IMG/VR virus record: IMGVR_UViG_3300015360_000002
Location: 1 to 64,000 of that record
DNA from: a virus
DNA: 64,000 nucleotides
Strand: one strand, 5' to 3'
The notes under the pieces are model-generated. The model was not told the DNA's origin, did not search any database, and saw nothing but the letters and a program-made list of their open reading frames with translations. Each line of letters starts with the position of its first letter. The first letter of the stretch is position 1. The translations under genes were made by a program, and so were the position numbers. This document shows, one piece after another, positions 48,005-60,600 of this stretch.

Positions 48005-48285
48005 TCCCCACGAAGTCAACTACCGTGCGATCGCTCCTTGCGCCTGTCGTTGCCGCCAAAGTGGCGGACGACCCGCTCTCTCTCGCCATAGCGAGTTTGG
48101 CGGAATCCATCGCTATACTGAAGGGCACATTCGCCCATGCCCCCGTGGCAATCGAAGTGGCTCCATCCCCGGCTCCTCATGTCACAATTCAGATGCCGAG
48201 CGACCGGCCAAAAAAGATGCGCTTTACCATTCATCGCGATCGTTCTGGCCGCATCGAATCAATCGATGCTGAAAACCTCCGTTAA
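48001..48285 (+). CDS. Small hypothetical virion-region protein
   Basis: 94 residues from the ATGA junction at 48001. N-terminal helix (SLAIASLAESIAILKGTFAH), a Pro-rich hinge, and a C-terminal strand-rich basic part (KKMRFTIHRDRSGRIESIDA). Short, likely structural or chaperone-like. No family is recognised. Confidence 0.45.
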   Translation: MIPTKSTTVRSLLAPVVAAKVADDPLSLAIASLAESIAILKGTFAHAPVAIEVAPSPAPHVTIQMPSDRPKKMRFTIHRDRSGRIESIDAENLR

Positions 48286-48296
48286 CCAACAATAAT

Positions 48297-48737
48297 ATGA
48301 GCATGTCCAACGCGGCGGAAGCCGCTCTCCTCGATCTTTTATTCCTGAACGCTGCCTGGGGCAACGTCGGTGATGCCTCGGGTCTTCAGCCAAGCGGCGC
48401 GGCGGGCTCTTTCTACGTTTCCTTGCACACGGCCGACCCCGGCGAAGCGGGTACGCAGGCGACGAACGAAGCCGCTTACACCGGGTACGGCCGTGTGGCA
48501 GTTGCCCGAACTGCGGGAGGATTTGTCCGTTCGGTCAGCACGGTGAGTAATGTTGCGACAATCCAGTTCGACGAATGCACGGCTGGTTCGGCCACCATCA
48601 CCCATTTCTCGATTGGCCTGGCGTCGTCAGGTGCAGGCATGATCGGAGTGTCGGGTACGCTGACCACCTCTCGCTCGATCTCAGCCGGCATCACCCCGCT
48701 GTTCAACGCAGGCACGCTTTCGGCGACGGTCGATTAA
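48297..48737 (+). CDS. Virion protein of the short tail-fibre/decoration type
   Basis: 146 residues. The pattern FYVSLHTADPGEAGTQATNEAAYTGYGRVAVAR (read in parts) is a known signature of phage tail-fibre-like or minor structural proteins (LHTADPG-N-YxGYxR). The C-terminal half is Gly/Ser/Thr-rich strands (HFSIGLASSGAGMIGVSGTL). It is likely a small surface or fibre component followed by two larger, related proteins. Confidence 0.65.
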   Translation: MSMSNAAEAALLDLLFLNAAWGNVGDASGLQPSGAAGSFYVSLHTADPGEAGTQATNEAAYTGYGRVAVARTAGGFVRSVSTVSNVATIQFDECTAGSATITHFSIGLASSGAGMIGVSGTLTTSRSISAGITPLFNAGTLSATVD

Positions 48738-48741
48738 TTCG

Positions 48742-49608
48742 ATGGCTTTTAAGCGCGGACTTTCCGACGTGCTCGACGCCTACGAAGCGGGCCGAGTTCA
48801 CACCCAGAGGTTCCAGAAAAACGCTGGGACGGCGCACGCGCTGCAATGGGCGGATTGCACGTTTGCCTCGGGCCAGCCGGGGTACGATGCGCGGGTGGGT
48901 CCTGCCGGGTCATTCACCCCGGCGATCGCCTCTCGGAATGACGCGATTTATTTTCCTCCCATACTGTCCGGGCAGGAACGCTACCTCGCATCCTCCACGT
49001 TCTGGGCGCGTCTGGCCTCGTTCAACGGCGAGGGCTCACTGGTCATATTCGATCTGCTTGGGTATTACCCATTGATCGACGGAGACTCGACCGATGACCA
49101 GGCGATGGACAACACGTTGCCCTTGCCCCGCTACACGTCTGGCGAAGGAGTCGGCATCGTCGTGGTGAACCACATCGCTCCCCAGCTCCAAGCGGGGACG
49201 ATGACTCTGACCTACACGGACCAATCGGATGTTCAGAATACAATCACAGTCAGTGTTCCGGCTCAGGGGCAGAATCTCGTCTGTTCCGGGCAGGATGCGG
49301 CGAGCCTGAACACAACAACGATCACGCTACCACTGGCCAACGGATCGAGAGGCGTGAAGCGCATTGACTCGGTGACGTTCAGCACGGCCCCCGGCGGGTT
49401 GTTCTGCTTCTACCTCGTGAAGCTCCTGGCGACCTCAACCTTTGCCGGGGACAACAACGTCGCGACCGAGAAAAGCTACCTCACCCAAAACGGCTGCGCT
49501 ATGCCTCGCATCTATGACGGCGCTTGGGTTGGCTGGTTTGATCGCATCGGCGCGGGGACCAGCCGAACGGTTTCTTGGTTCGGGGACTTAACTTTCATCT
49601 GGGGGTAA
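48742..49608 (+). CDS. Virion surface protein, copy A of a paralogous pair
   Basis: 288 residues. The N-terminus is MAFKRGLSDVLDAYEAGRVHTQRF, then strands (SFTPAIASRNDAIYFPPILS, SLVIFDLLGYYPLIDGDS, GVGIVVVNHIAPQLQAGTMT) and the final RIYDGAWVGWFDRIGAGTSR...DLTFIWG. The next gene has the same architecture and the same kind of ending (IKDGACLAWLW...FVWG), with low identity, so the two arose by duplication. Probably a trimeric or capsid-decorating protein. Function inferred. Confidence 0.6.
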   Translation: MAFKRGLSDVLDAYEAGRVHTQRFQKNAGTAHALQWADCTFASGQPGYDARVGPAGSFTPAIASRNDAIYFPPILSGQERYLASSTFWARLASFNGEGSLVIFDLLGYYPLIDGDSTDDQAMDNTLPLPRYTSGEGVGIVVVNHIAPQLQAGTMTLTYTDQSDVQNTITVSVPAQGQNLVCSGQDAASLNTTTITLPLANGSRGVKRIDSVTFSTAPGGLFCFYLVKLLATSTFAGDNNVATEKSYLTQNGCAMPRIYDGAWVGWFDRIGAGTSRTVSWFGDLTFIWG

Positions 49609-49612
49609 TATT

Positions 49613-50497
49613 ATGGCAATTCAATCACTCGACCAACTCATTTCCGCGATCACGGCTGGCAAGACCACTCGTTACGACTGGAACAAAATCACGGGCGCTG
49701 CCGCCTACGCGCTTGGGCGCTGGTACGACACGAGCGCATTGGGCGGCTTGCCGCTCGCAAACGCCTACCCCGGCACGGCGCTTGCGTGGGTGACGTGCGA
49801 TGAGGCAGCGGGCAACGGCACGCAAATCTTCGGTATGCCTCACGGTGGAGACGTCTCCGCCGACTTGAAGCACCTGCTCAACATGAGTGCCTGGACCACG
49901 GCGGCCACGGGGGTTCCGGGGACGCTCATGCTCGTCGACGTACAAGGGTACTGGGGCGGGATCAACATGAACACGCTCTCGGCTCAGAATCTCACGGGCA
50001 CGCCGACACTCCGCTACACGAATGGAGCGGGGTGCAGGCTGTTTCTGACGGCTCGGGCTACCACGGGAGCGGTGGCGCACAATCTGTCGCTGAGCTACTC
50101 GAACTCTGTTCCGACCTCGGGTCGGGCGATGCCTGTCACGGTCGCGTGTACTGCCTCGGCCATCACGCCTCATATCGTGCATTCCGGCGTCGCTGCAAAT
50201 AACTACGGACCATTCCTCCCTCTGGCGTCGGGCGACACGGGCGTTTCGACGGTGGCGTCCGTTACGCTTTCCGCAGCGTCGGGTACGGCGTCGACGGCGG
50301 CTCTCGTTCTTTGCCGACCCCTCGCGCAGATCACGCTTTCGGTGGTGGGGCTCATGACCGAAAAGGATTTGCTCAATCAAATTCCGAGCCTGCCGCAGAT
50401 CAAAGACGGCGCGTGCCTTGCTTGGCTTTGGGGCGCTGGGGGTGCGACTGCCGCAAGTACGACGTTCGCGGGCGGCACGGAGTTTGTCTGGGGTTGA
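49613..50497 (+). CDS. Virion surface protein, copy B of a paralogous pair
   Basis: 294 residues, 4 nt after copy A. MAIQSLDQLISAITAGKTTRY start and final LPQIKDGACLAWLWGAGGAT...FVWG. Strands such as TLMLVDVQGYWGGINMNTLS and GCRLFLTARATTGAVAHNLS align in position with copy A. The divergence is old but the layout is conserved. Perhaps two subunits of one heteromeric structure, or copies with different surface binding. Confidence 0.6.
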   Translation: MAIQSLDQLISAITAGKTTRYDWNKITGAAAYALGRWYDTSALGGLPLANAYPGTALAWVTCDEAAGNGTQIFGMPHGGDVSADLKHLLNMSAWTTAATGVPGTLMLVDVQGYWGGINMNTLSAQNLTGTPTLRYTNGAGCRLFLTARATTGAVAHNLSLSYSNSVPTSGRAMPVTVACTASAITPHIVHSGVAANNYGPFLPLASGDTGVSTVASVTLSAASGTASTAALVLCRPLAQITLSVVGLMTEKDLLNQIPSLPQIKDGACLAWLWGAGGATAASTTFAGGTEFVWG

Positions 50498-50500
50498 CCC

Positions 50501-51352
50501 ATGGCCGTTTATCCGAATAACCGCTACATGCTCCGTTCGCCTGGCCGACATTTCGGCCCGGCGACGGGTCTTGGCGTGTTTGGGCGCGGGCGCTCAGACC
50601 AGATGAACAGGTTTGTCGGGGGAACCTACGCCCCGACGGCGAGCACGCCGGACGGTTATGGTGTGGCAGGCTGGGTCCCCTCGATCAAAGCGGGGTCCAT
50701 GGGAGGTTACGCCTTTGTCGATGTCGTGGCAGCGGGCGACATCCTTCAGGGTGGACCTATGGCAGGTTCGGCGACGGTCACGATCACGCCCGGCGACTGG
50801 GACCTCTCCCTGACGATCGGCATGAGCGGAACGTCCACCATTGAGCTGACGACAGCCAATTGGAACCTCGCGGGTGTCATTGGCATGGCGGGCACGGCCG
50901 CGGTCACGCTCACGGCGGACGGATGGAACCTCGGGTCGATCATCCCCTTCGGAGGATCGTCTTCGTTTGGCTTCAGCGGGGATGCTAACCTGAAGGGGCT
51001 GCTCAGCATGAGTGGTGAAAGCACGCCGTTCGCCGATCTCTCGGCGCAGTCCCTTGCCCGAGCCGTTTGGGAATATGAAATTCGTTCGACGGAGCCCGCA
51101 GCCGACATGCTTGCCGGGGCCTACGACAACGCGGGTGGCGGAGGCGGGGGACTCACCGTACCCCAAGCGAACCAGCTTACGTCAGTCTACAACAACAGCG
51201 TCACCACGACCCCTCAAATCGACGACATCGTAAAAGTTCATGGCCTTGATCCGCTCAATCCACTTGTTGTAACGGCAAGCACGCGCAAAGCGGGAGATGT
51301 CGACCAAACTATCGTGGACTCAAGCGGGACCGTGACCGTCACACGACTATGA
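50501..51352 (+). CDS. Beta-helical fibre-like virion protein
   Basis: 283 residues. SMGGYAFVDVVAAGDILQGG, then several repeats of strand pairs with TVTITPGDWDLSLTIGMSGTSTIELTTANWNLAGVIGMAGTA (read in parts), a pattern of roughly 20-residue rungs as in beta-helices. A long Gly linker follows (AGGGGGGLTVPQANQL). The C-terminal 60 residues (VYNNSVTTTPQIDDIVKVHG and STRKAGDVDQTIVDSSGTVTVTRL) are typical of phage fibre or neck-tail proteins. Probably fibre or collar. Confidence 0.55.
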   Translation: MAVYPNNRYMLRSPGRHFGPATGLGVFGRGRSDQMNRFVGGTYAPTASTPDGYGVAGWVPSIKAGSMGGYAFVDVVAAGDILQGGPMAGSATVTITPGDWDLSLTIGMSGTSTIELTTANWNLAGVIGMAGTAAVTLTADGWNLGSIIPFGGSSSFGFSGDANLKGLLSMSGESTPFADLSAQSLARAVWEYEIRSTEPAADMLAGAYDNAGGGGGGLTVPQANQLTSVYNNSVTTTPQIDDIVKVHGLDPLNPLVVTASTRKAGDVDQTIVDSSGTVTVTRL

Positions 51353-51600
51353 GCCCGCGCGCAATAGCCACCCAAGGTCTCGGATTCGGGACGCTCTACG
51401 TCGCCGTCCTCGGACTCTTGCCATTGGCGCAGCCGGTCGAACCGGCGCCATCCATCGTCAGAAGTGGTCTTCAGGTAATGCAACCCACCATCCGCGGAAC
51501 GGATGATCCAGAGTTGCACCAGTACCTCCAAAACGCGGCGGAAGAGGAGGAGATTCTTGTGATTCTACACTGCATCAGCGCATTCACTGACATCCGATGA
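51349..51600 (+). CDS. Small hypothetical protein
   Basis: 83 residues in an ATGA junction. Starts with a short hydrophobic stretch (GTLYVAVLGLLPLAQPV), then TIRGTDDPELHQYLQNAAEEEEILVI. Probably an accessory of the preceding fibre-like protein or of the giant protein that follows. No family is recognised. Confidence 0.45.
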   Translation: MSPRAIATQGLGFGTLYVAVLGLLPLAQPVEPAPSIVRSGLQVMQPTIRGTDDPELHQYLQNAAEEEEILVILHCISAFTDIR

Positions 51601-54600
51601 CATTCAACGCTCTTGAACGGTGCCTCAAAAATGCGGGCAAAGCATTCTCTCCTAAAGAGGCGAACTTACTGCGCCGTCTTGCTGAACAATATGCCCAGGA
51701 CGGAGCAAATGCGCTCGTCGCTTCGCAAAAGGCAGTCAAGTCCATCGCAGTGGTCTACAAGGCGAACCTCGAAAAGCTCAATGCGCACTACGAGGAAATG
51801 GGCGCCGTTATGCCGGTCAGAACGGGTTCACCAACCAAACTGTCAGAAAACTATGCGCCTCCGGAAAAAGGCAAACGCGCACGGTGGTCAGTCGGGCTCA
51901 CGCCAGACGGCAATGAGGATCTCCTCAGCGTAATCGAACAGTTGGGCGGAATCCGTGTTCCATCAGCCACACGCAATTCTGGGGGCGAGTTGAACGGTTT
52001 TGCTGAAACCTTCAATACGGGTATGGCTCGCCTCCTTCGACGCACCAATGCAACGGCGTCGACGGTCGATCAGCTACTTGGCGAACTTCCGTCCTACGGT
52101 TACACGTTTGACACGCCCGACCAGCTTTATTCAGCAGTGCTGAAAGCAATGGAAACGCGCCGAAAGGTTCACAAAAATCAAAAGACTCAGGCTTACGAAA
52201 ATGCTTTCGATGAAGCGTTCCTTGGCAACGAGCAGAAGAAGCCCATGCTGCGCGCTGGAAAACCTGTCACGATTGACGATCTTGGCGTTGGCGACTCTTT
52301 CGAGGTTAATGGAGAGAAGTTCACGGTCAAAAACGTGGACGAGGATGGGAACGTAACCATTAAAGACGGAATCACCCGGACGATCCCTCCTGACACCGTC
52401 GTTTATCCCGACCGCGGCGAGGTCAAGCCGGCCAAACGCGACGCCACGTTTGCTCCAACGCCTCCAAAAAACGAACCCGATCCGAGATTTGGACCACGCA
52501 AAGCCGTTCAACCGGATCTCATTCCCGAGGGCGATATTGAAATGACTCTCGACGGCGGCACGCAGGCCGACCCTGCATACCTCCTGAAGCAAAAAGAGGA
52601 GCAGGAAGCGGCGAAGAAGAAGTTGGAAGACGATCAAATCAAGATCCCTGAAGCCGAAAACACGCCGAAGAGAAACCCACTCCTTCCGAATCGCGACTCC
52701 GTCTTGCCTGATGTGAATCAGCCCAAAGACACCCCGGCATCACCCGCTCCAGCCGGCGTCAAGAAGCCATCACGATTCGGCGGAAAGCGGCCCAGTGCCG
52801 AAACCCAGAAACTCGGCGACGATATTTTCGGCGCGCCCGCTGAAAATACCTCGAATGAAAAGTACGGGAAGAAATTCGGCACGAACCTGGCGAAGGCAAA
52901 TCAGTTTGTTGATACCATTGTGCGGGACTTTCCTGATGTGACGAGCCGTGAAATGCTGGCCGCGTACATCGAGGAGTTTTTCCCGAATGCGAAACCTTAT
53001 TCGGAGGCGTTGTTCCGCAACCTTGGCAGCGCGATCGACGTCGATGAAACCGGAGGAATCGACTCGTGGGATTCATTTTACACGCCTGCGGACGAGACTC
53101 CGTCGACGCAGCCCCCACCGACTCCGCCACCTGCACCGCTTCCAAAATCGGGAACGATCGCGGAACGATCGTTGGAGGCAGCAAAACTCATTGAGGCGAG
53201 AATCAACACCAACCCGGCCGAGATGACTTGGCGTGAATTGTTCGCGCTCACAGACCAGGCATTTGGCGGCACACAAGCCGATGGGACATACACCGTCAAA
53301 GATGCTTACGACGCTTTGGAGACGGCCGTAAACCGATACATCCTTGTGCGTCTTCCAATGCCCGTGGACGGTTCCGTCCCTACGGCGCTCAACTACATTC
53401 AGGAGCTGAATACCCTTCTATCGCGAATTCCGACGCAGACAAAGCGCAGCCAAGAGCAGGATCGGATGCAGCAGTTTTCCACCCCGCCACCGTTGTCTTT
53501 CGTCGCCAATTGGGTCGCGAATTTGAACGAGAACGACATCTACCTGGAGCCGAGTGCTGGAGTCGGCGGGCTGGCAGTGTTCGCCAAGTCCATCGACGTA
53601 GGGGCTATCATCGCGAATGAGTTGTCGATGGCGCGCTCATCAATTCTTAATTTGAGCGACATTCCTGATGTCGTAATCACCGAAAATGCCGAAGTGCTTC
53701 ACGCGATCGTGAACAACAAGATCGCTCGCGGTGATTTGCTGCGACCCACAGTGGTTGTGATGAACCCGCCGTTCTCCAATAGTACTGCGGGAGTCCTTGG
53801 TGACACGATGGTCGGCGCGAGGCACATCATGGAGGCTTTGAAGATCCTGCCTCCGGGTGGTCGATTGGTCGCAATCGTCGGCGAGGGTATGGCAATGGAC
53901 AAACCCACTTTCCGGGTATGGTGGAAAGACCTCGGCACTAAATACAACGTCCGCGCCAATATCCACGTAGACGGGAAGAATTACACGAAATACGGCACGA
54001 GTTTCGGCGTTCAGCTTGTCGTCATCGACAAGCCGCTGGCAAATGAAGTGGTAGGCGTAGTGAATCCGATTGTTGCTGAAGTTGACTTGATTGAACAACT
54101 ACCTAACCTGTTAGAGGGGATTCGCAATGATCGCAAACCAATCAAACTTGAAAAGCCTGAAACACCGGCCGATAAACCAAGCGGCGGCAAACCGCCTACG
54201 GGAAATCGACCCAAGTTGGACGCCCCACGAGGACCTACCAGTCCTCGAACTGGCGATGGCGGTTCTCCCCGAGGAGGATCCCCGGCTGCCAACGGTGGTG
54301 CAGCAAACCAGAACCCCAGCGTCCCAACGGCAAGCACTCCGCCACTTGGAGACGTACCTGACGCCGGACGGCCTGATGGCGGGGACGCCGGAGGACGCAG
54401 CGTCACTGATAGCGGACGAGCTTCAAGCGAACAACCCGCTGGAGTAGATCCAGCCGACGCGGACAGCGCCCCACAGGGCAATGAAGACGACGAGGTCTAT
54501 TCGGACTATACGCCGACCAAGGTTGCATCTGACGGATCCCAAAAGCATCCAACTCCGTTGGTTGAGAGTGCGGCAATGGCGTCGGTCGCGCCGCCTGACC

Positions 54601-57600
54601 CGACATATAAGCCGGACCTCCCGAGAAGCGTCATTGAGAACTCCCTTTCTCACGCCCAACTGGAAAATGTAGTTTACGCGGGACAAGCGCATCAGAAATT
54701 TGCGCCCACTGGCGAGCGGCGTGGATACTTCATTGGCGACGGCACTGGTGTAGGCAAAGGCCGGCAGATTGCGGCGATCATCCTTGATAACCTTCGCCAA
54801 GGACGAAAAAAGGCAGTCTGGGTCTCAAAGTCCTCAAATCTCATTGCCGATGCCAAGCGGGACATGGCCGACACGGGATTGGACCCAGAGAGGATTCACC
54901 TGTTCAACAAGGTTGCAAAATCTGGACGAGGAGGAATTACCATGCCGGGAGGGACTGGCATTGTATTTTCGACGTACCAAACACTTTCAGGAGATAACTC
55001 AGGATTCAACGCGGATGGAGAATTGATCGAGGGGCTGAAGAAGAGTCGCATTCAACAACTGGTTGATTGGCTGGGCAAAGACTTCGATGGCGTTATCGCG
55101 TTCGATGAAGCCCACCAAGCCGGCAATTCGATCACGATGAAGAGCGATCGCGGCAAGAAGGGAGCATCACTGATGGGTATGGCGGTTGTCGATCTTCAGA
55201 GGGCACTGCCCAAGGCTCGTGTGGTTTACGTGTCGGCCACAGGCGCCACTGAGGTATCGAATCTCGCCTACGCGGAACGGTTGGGCATTTGGGGACCAGG
55301 TACACCATTTCCGAACAAGCTGAAATTCATTCAGGAGATGGCCGCTGGAGGGGTTAGCGCGATGGAGATTATCGCTCGCGACCTCAAGGCACTGGGATCG
55401 TACCTCGCTCGAACCCTCAGTTTCAGGGGCATTCAGTATGATCGAGTTGAGCAGACATTAACGACCGATCAACGCACCAACTACGATAAAATCGCCGAAG
55501 GGTGGCAGACTGTTTTCCAAAATATGGACCAAGCGATGACCGTTTCTGGTGCATCGCAAAATCAGCAGGCGAGGAGAAACGCGCGTGGAAAGTTCTTTGG
55601 TTCTCAGCAGCGGTTTTTCAACCAATTGCTGACCGCGATGACGATGCCCGCGGTAATCAAGGACGCAAAGAAGCACATCGAGGACGGAAAATCGGTCGTC
55701 TTTCAGCTTACCAACACGAACAAGGCGGGCCTCGACCGCGAGCTGGCTCGCTTGGACGAAGAAGAAAGCGACAGTCTCGACAGTCTCGATCTCTCCCCGA
55801 AGGACATACTTCTTCAGTACGTCGCCAACTCATTCCCGACGGCAAAATGGGTAGAGGTAGCGGACGAGAATGGCGAGCCTGGCACCACGAAGTGGATCAT
55901 TCTGAAAGACAATGAAGGGAACATCATCGAAGACCCGGAAGCGGTTGAGTTGAAAAATAAAACACTGAACTCGATCGCGGATCTTCAAATGCCCGAGAAC
56001 CCAATTGAGATGATCCTCAATACGTTCGGCTCAGAGAACGTCGCCGAAATCACGGGTCGCGACTCTCGCGTTGTGCGTAAAACCACCGACGAAGGCGCGA
56101 TCAAGCTCGTGCTCGAAAAGGGGCGATCGGACAGGACCGCACAGGTTGAGGCGCAGGATTTTCAAGATGGGAAACGACGCCTTTTGATTTTCTCGGGCAA
56201 GGGCGGAACCGGTTTCTCGTACCATGCCAGCCGAAAAGCCAAGAATCAGCAGCAGCGAATTCACTATCTCGTGCAGGCCGGATGGAGGGCCGACATGGCG
56301 CTTCAGGGGTTTGGCCGAACACATCGCAGCGACCAAGCGCATACCCCAATCTACAAATTGGCCATGACGGACCTTCAAGGCCATAAACGGTTTGTCAGTT
56401 CCGTTGCGCGCCGCCTGGAGCAACTTGGGGCACTCACTACCGGCGATCGTCAAACAGCAACCAAGGGAATGTTTTCGGAGAAGGACAACCTCGAAAGTGA
56501 GTACGCTGAAAACGCGGTCGAATCACTTTTCGTGCGGCTCTATAGTAACAAACTCCCGAACTTTAACTTCGGCACCATCACCAAAAAAATGGGTTTCGGT
56601 CAAACCATTGGTGGGGAGTGGGTGAACTCCCTCATGGACCCCAAAACTGGTTCCATTAATCTCTCCAAGATTCCGACCGTTCAGCAATTCCTGAATCGCA
56701 TTCTTTCGCTTCCATTCGAGGAACAGAACGGCCTGTTCGACGTGTTTACGAGAATCTTGGAGCAGTCGATCGAAATGGCGAAGGAGCGCGGGACATTCGA
56801 CCCTGGAATGCAGTCCTACAAGGCCGACACCATCGAAATTAAATCCGATGAAGTCGTTTGGGAAGATCCAAACTCAAGCGCAAAAACTAGGATCGTAGAC
56901 ATTGAGACCACAGACCCCGTGAGGTTCCGATCACTCGAATCTGTTCAGCAATGGGCCATCACTGATCCGATCGTGAAATACGTTCAGAATAACCAGAGTA
57001 AGCGCGTCTATGCGCTGGCGGAGGCACACCCGAGAACCAATCAAGATGGAACAATCGAGCCTGTTTTTAGGCGCTCTGGTGTGCGGGAAGGGTCAGACTA
57101 TATCCCTGAAAAAGAATTCAATGCATCGAAGTACAAAACGCTTCAATCAAGTGAAGTTCTGGCACTTTGGAACGAGGAAATCAGGACTGCCGACAAAATT
57201 CACCGAACCAACGCCAATTTCATCGTTGGGTCGTTCCTCCCGATTTGGGACCGAATCAAAATTGCATCACCAAAAATCTATCGGTTCACGGTGAATAAGG
57301 GCGAAAAAAATGGTCAGCAAGTCCTCGGTGCCCTGATTCCGCCCCAGTCACTCGCTGGAGTTCGCAAGCGCCTCTCGGCGAAGAGTGGTTCCGTGACGCC
57401 GGAAAGTGCTTTCAATAGCCTGATGAACGATGGCAAATCAATCCGGCTCGCGAACAATTGGTTCATCTTTCGTGTGCGCCTTTCCGGAGAATATCGCATC
57501 GAGGTGAGCGACATGAACTACGCAGAGGCAAATGAGTTCGTGAAGTTTATCGGTGGATACTCTGAACGAATCCAATACCGCGAACGATATTTCATTTCCT

Positions 57601-60600
57601 CGAACCCCAAAACGGGCGTTGAGGTCATGACGAGAGTGCTTGCGAAGAGCCCGATCGTTGAAGGCGAAGAGTTTGGTGCGCCCGGCGAGGAGACTGCGCC
57701 ATTGCCATCGTCCACAATCCTAAAGCCTGCGCCCGTGGAAGGCCACGATGGTTTCTTCTATCGCTCCGAGTCTGACTCCCTCCGTGCTTTGGGGTTTGGA
57801 GTGGTCCGGCAAATTTACGAGCGGCGCCCGCAAGCGACCGATCAAGAGCTGGCGCTTGGAATTCTAAGTGTTACAGACGAAGACAAGGCCACGCGACTGG
57901 CACTCGACCCAAACGAGAATGGAGTGCCTGGATCAGTCAAAACGATCCTCTACGGTGAGTTGATGACTCGCCAAGCAGCGATCATTGCCAACGCAGACTC
58001 GACTCCATTGGCACGAGCCAAAGCCACGCGCCGCCTCCAGCAGATGGACAACGTGAAGGCACCGCAGTTCACGGAGAAGGGTCAGGAAATCAGCGCACTC
58101 CAGCAGGTTTACAAGAACGCCTCCGCCGGTGGTATCGCCCAGTACCTGCACGAAAAAAAGAAGGAGCAGGAGCGTGCGCTCGGCGGCGAGAAGGGGATGG
58201 ACGACATCAAAGCGGCCGCTGACGAGCTCAACGAGGTCAACAAGCAGTCGATCGAGGAAGCGACCAAGGCCATGAACAAGGCTCTGCGCGCGATGCCTCT
58301 CACGAAGGGACTTTGGAAGAAATACAAGGATTGGGCCGCGCAACGGGTGTTCGACTGGCTGGACGGAGTTACGTCCCCGCCGAAGGAGCTCGCTGAGCTC
58401 GACCGCTTCACGCGTGAGATTGTCGCCGAAGTGAAGAGCCGGATGAAGGCCGAATTGGGCGACGCGCTCAAACAGCCGAAGCAACCCGAGCGAAGCCCGT
58501 CGGACATCCTCCGTGATGCGATCCTGAACAAGGAGAAGTACAAAGAGGCGTTCGACACAGTTCTAAGAAAGCTCGAAAACAAGCTCGGCGACACCCATCC
58601 GATCGTCATGCAGGCGCATCAGATCCTCGGTGCCATGGGTGTGAAGCCATGGAGCAAGCACGTCCTCGACAAGGCCATAAAAGAGGCGCACGAGGCAATG
58701 GGCTTGAACGTCCGAGAAATCGCGAAGATGCACTACACGAACGCAGATCGCCTTCACCGCGACCTCGCCGACACGCTCTCGGACATTGCTGGAATTCCCC
58801 AGGCGATGGCCAATGACTTGGCTGACGACTTCGCGAAGCGAATGCAGGAATTGACCATCCAGGCGAAGAAGAAGGCGATTCTTTCGATCATCCAGCGGCA
58901 AAACTCCACGGCCAAGACGCGCGAAAAGATGACGGCGATCGAGCGCGCAGTCCTCCTGAATAACTACGGAGCCATGAGCGTGCCCGAGCTCGCGGACCTC
59001 GTCGCGAAAGAGCTCAAGCTGCCGCGGGTGAGTACCGAGCAGATGCAGGAAATCGCCCGCATCGGCAATCGCATCGAGACAGCGACCAACATGGCCGACA
59101 AGGCGCGCGCGGAGCTCGACATGCTTCGCACACTCCGGATCGCGCGCGGTTTCACCCGGATGGACGTCAACACGTCGATTTGGTACGCAAATTTGCTCTC
59201 GGGATATACCACTCAGGTCGCGAATGTCGTGGGCAACATGATGACCGGAACGCTGCAACTGGCGACGATCATGGCGACCACTCCGAAGTATGCGGGCGAG
59301 ACGTTCCGCGGATGGATCAACGGATTTGGCGAAGGCTGGGCGCAGGGCGCGGCGATCATGAAAACCGGGCGCGGTTCGCGGGAATTCGACACCAACAAGG
59401 CCGGCGAGGCCGGCAACATCCTGGAACTCGTGGACTTCAATCGGGACTTCCCTGACATGAATGAGCGTTGGGCAAACGCGCGCCAGAAGCACACGAAGGC
59501 TTTGCGGTACGTCACGCGCATGATGAAGGCGGTTGACTCGGTCTTCTATTACCCGGCCCGAGAAGCGTTCGCCAGAGTCGCAGTCGCGAAGCTCATTGAG
59601 GGTCAGTACCAAGGCAAAGAGCTCATCGACAAGGTTCGCGAAATCCTCGCGATCTCGCCGGACCAATTCGTGAACGCCCGCAAGCGTGCCGAAGCCGAAG
59701 GGTTCACTGGCATCGACCTCGTTCTGCGCACTTCTAATATCATCGAGGAGGCTCGCCGGAAAACCCCGGAGGGCGCTCGGGCGGCGGATGACAGCGAACA
59801 GTTTGCTCTCGAATCCACGTTCAACAATGAGCCAGTCGGATGGGCGGGTATCCTGTACCAGCATCTCGTTCCTCTCACCCAAAGTATTGCCCCCGGTGGC
59901 GTACCGATTTTGCGGGTGTTCCTGCCTTTCCTGCGGGTTCCGACGAATCTGTTCAATGCGTCGCTGAACTTCACTCCGGTTGGAGCCATGCGCGCCGTCC
60001 GTGGAATGCCCACCGAGGCCAAGCGCACGGAAGATGGGAAATACCATATCGAGCGAAAAGAATTCACGGCTGACGAGCGGAAGCGCCTCTACGCCCAAGC
60101 CGTCGGTGGAACTCTTCTCATGGCCGGGCTGGCCGCGCTGGCGCTGACTGGCGGGGACGATGACAAAGAGCGGTGGTTCGACATCACTTCGACCGGCCCC
60201 GATGACTTCAAGAAACGGCAGCAACTTGAGGCGACCGGCTGGCGCCCCCATTCCATCAAGATGGGTGACACGTGGGTGTCCTACAAAGACTCTCCCCTCC
60301 TGTTGGCCCTCGCGGTCACCGGGCATGTCGTGGACGCGGTTCGCTACAGCAAACAGAACGACGAGCTCGCACTTGGCAGCAAGGTTTTCAATGCCCTCCT
60401 GACGGCCCCGCGCGCCATCATGGAGACGTCCATGCTGTCGGGCTTGGGCCAACTCATGGAGTACGCATCGGGCCGCGCGACGGCAAAGCAACTGGTATCC
60501 TTCCTCACCCGGACGGTTAGCAGTGTTGTCGTCCCGAACCTCCTCCAGCAGGTTGACCGGCAGTTTTCGCCAGCGATCAGGGATCCGAATGGGCCCCTTG

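Noticed and set aside
58563-60491. 642-codon open frame on the minus strand opposite the giant gene
   Set aside because: It mirrors the codon structure of the plus gene, is Arg/Leu/His-rich, has no motif and no coupling. A typical antisense shadow in GC-rich DNA.
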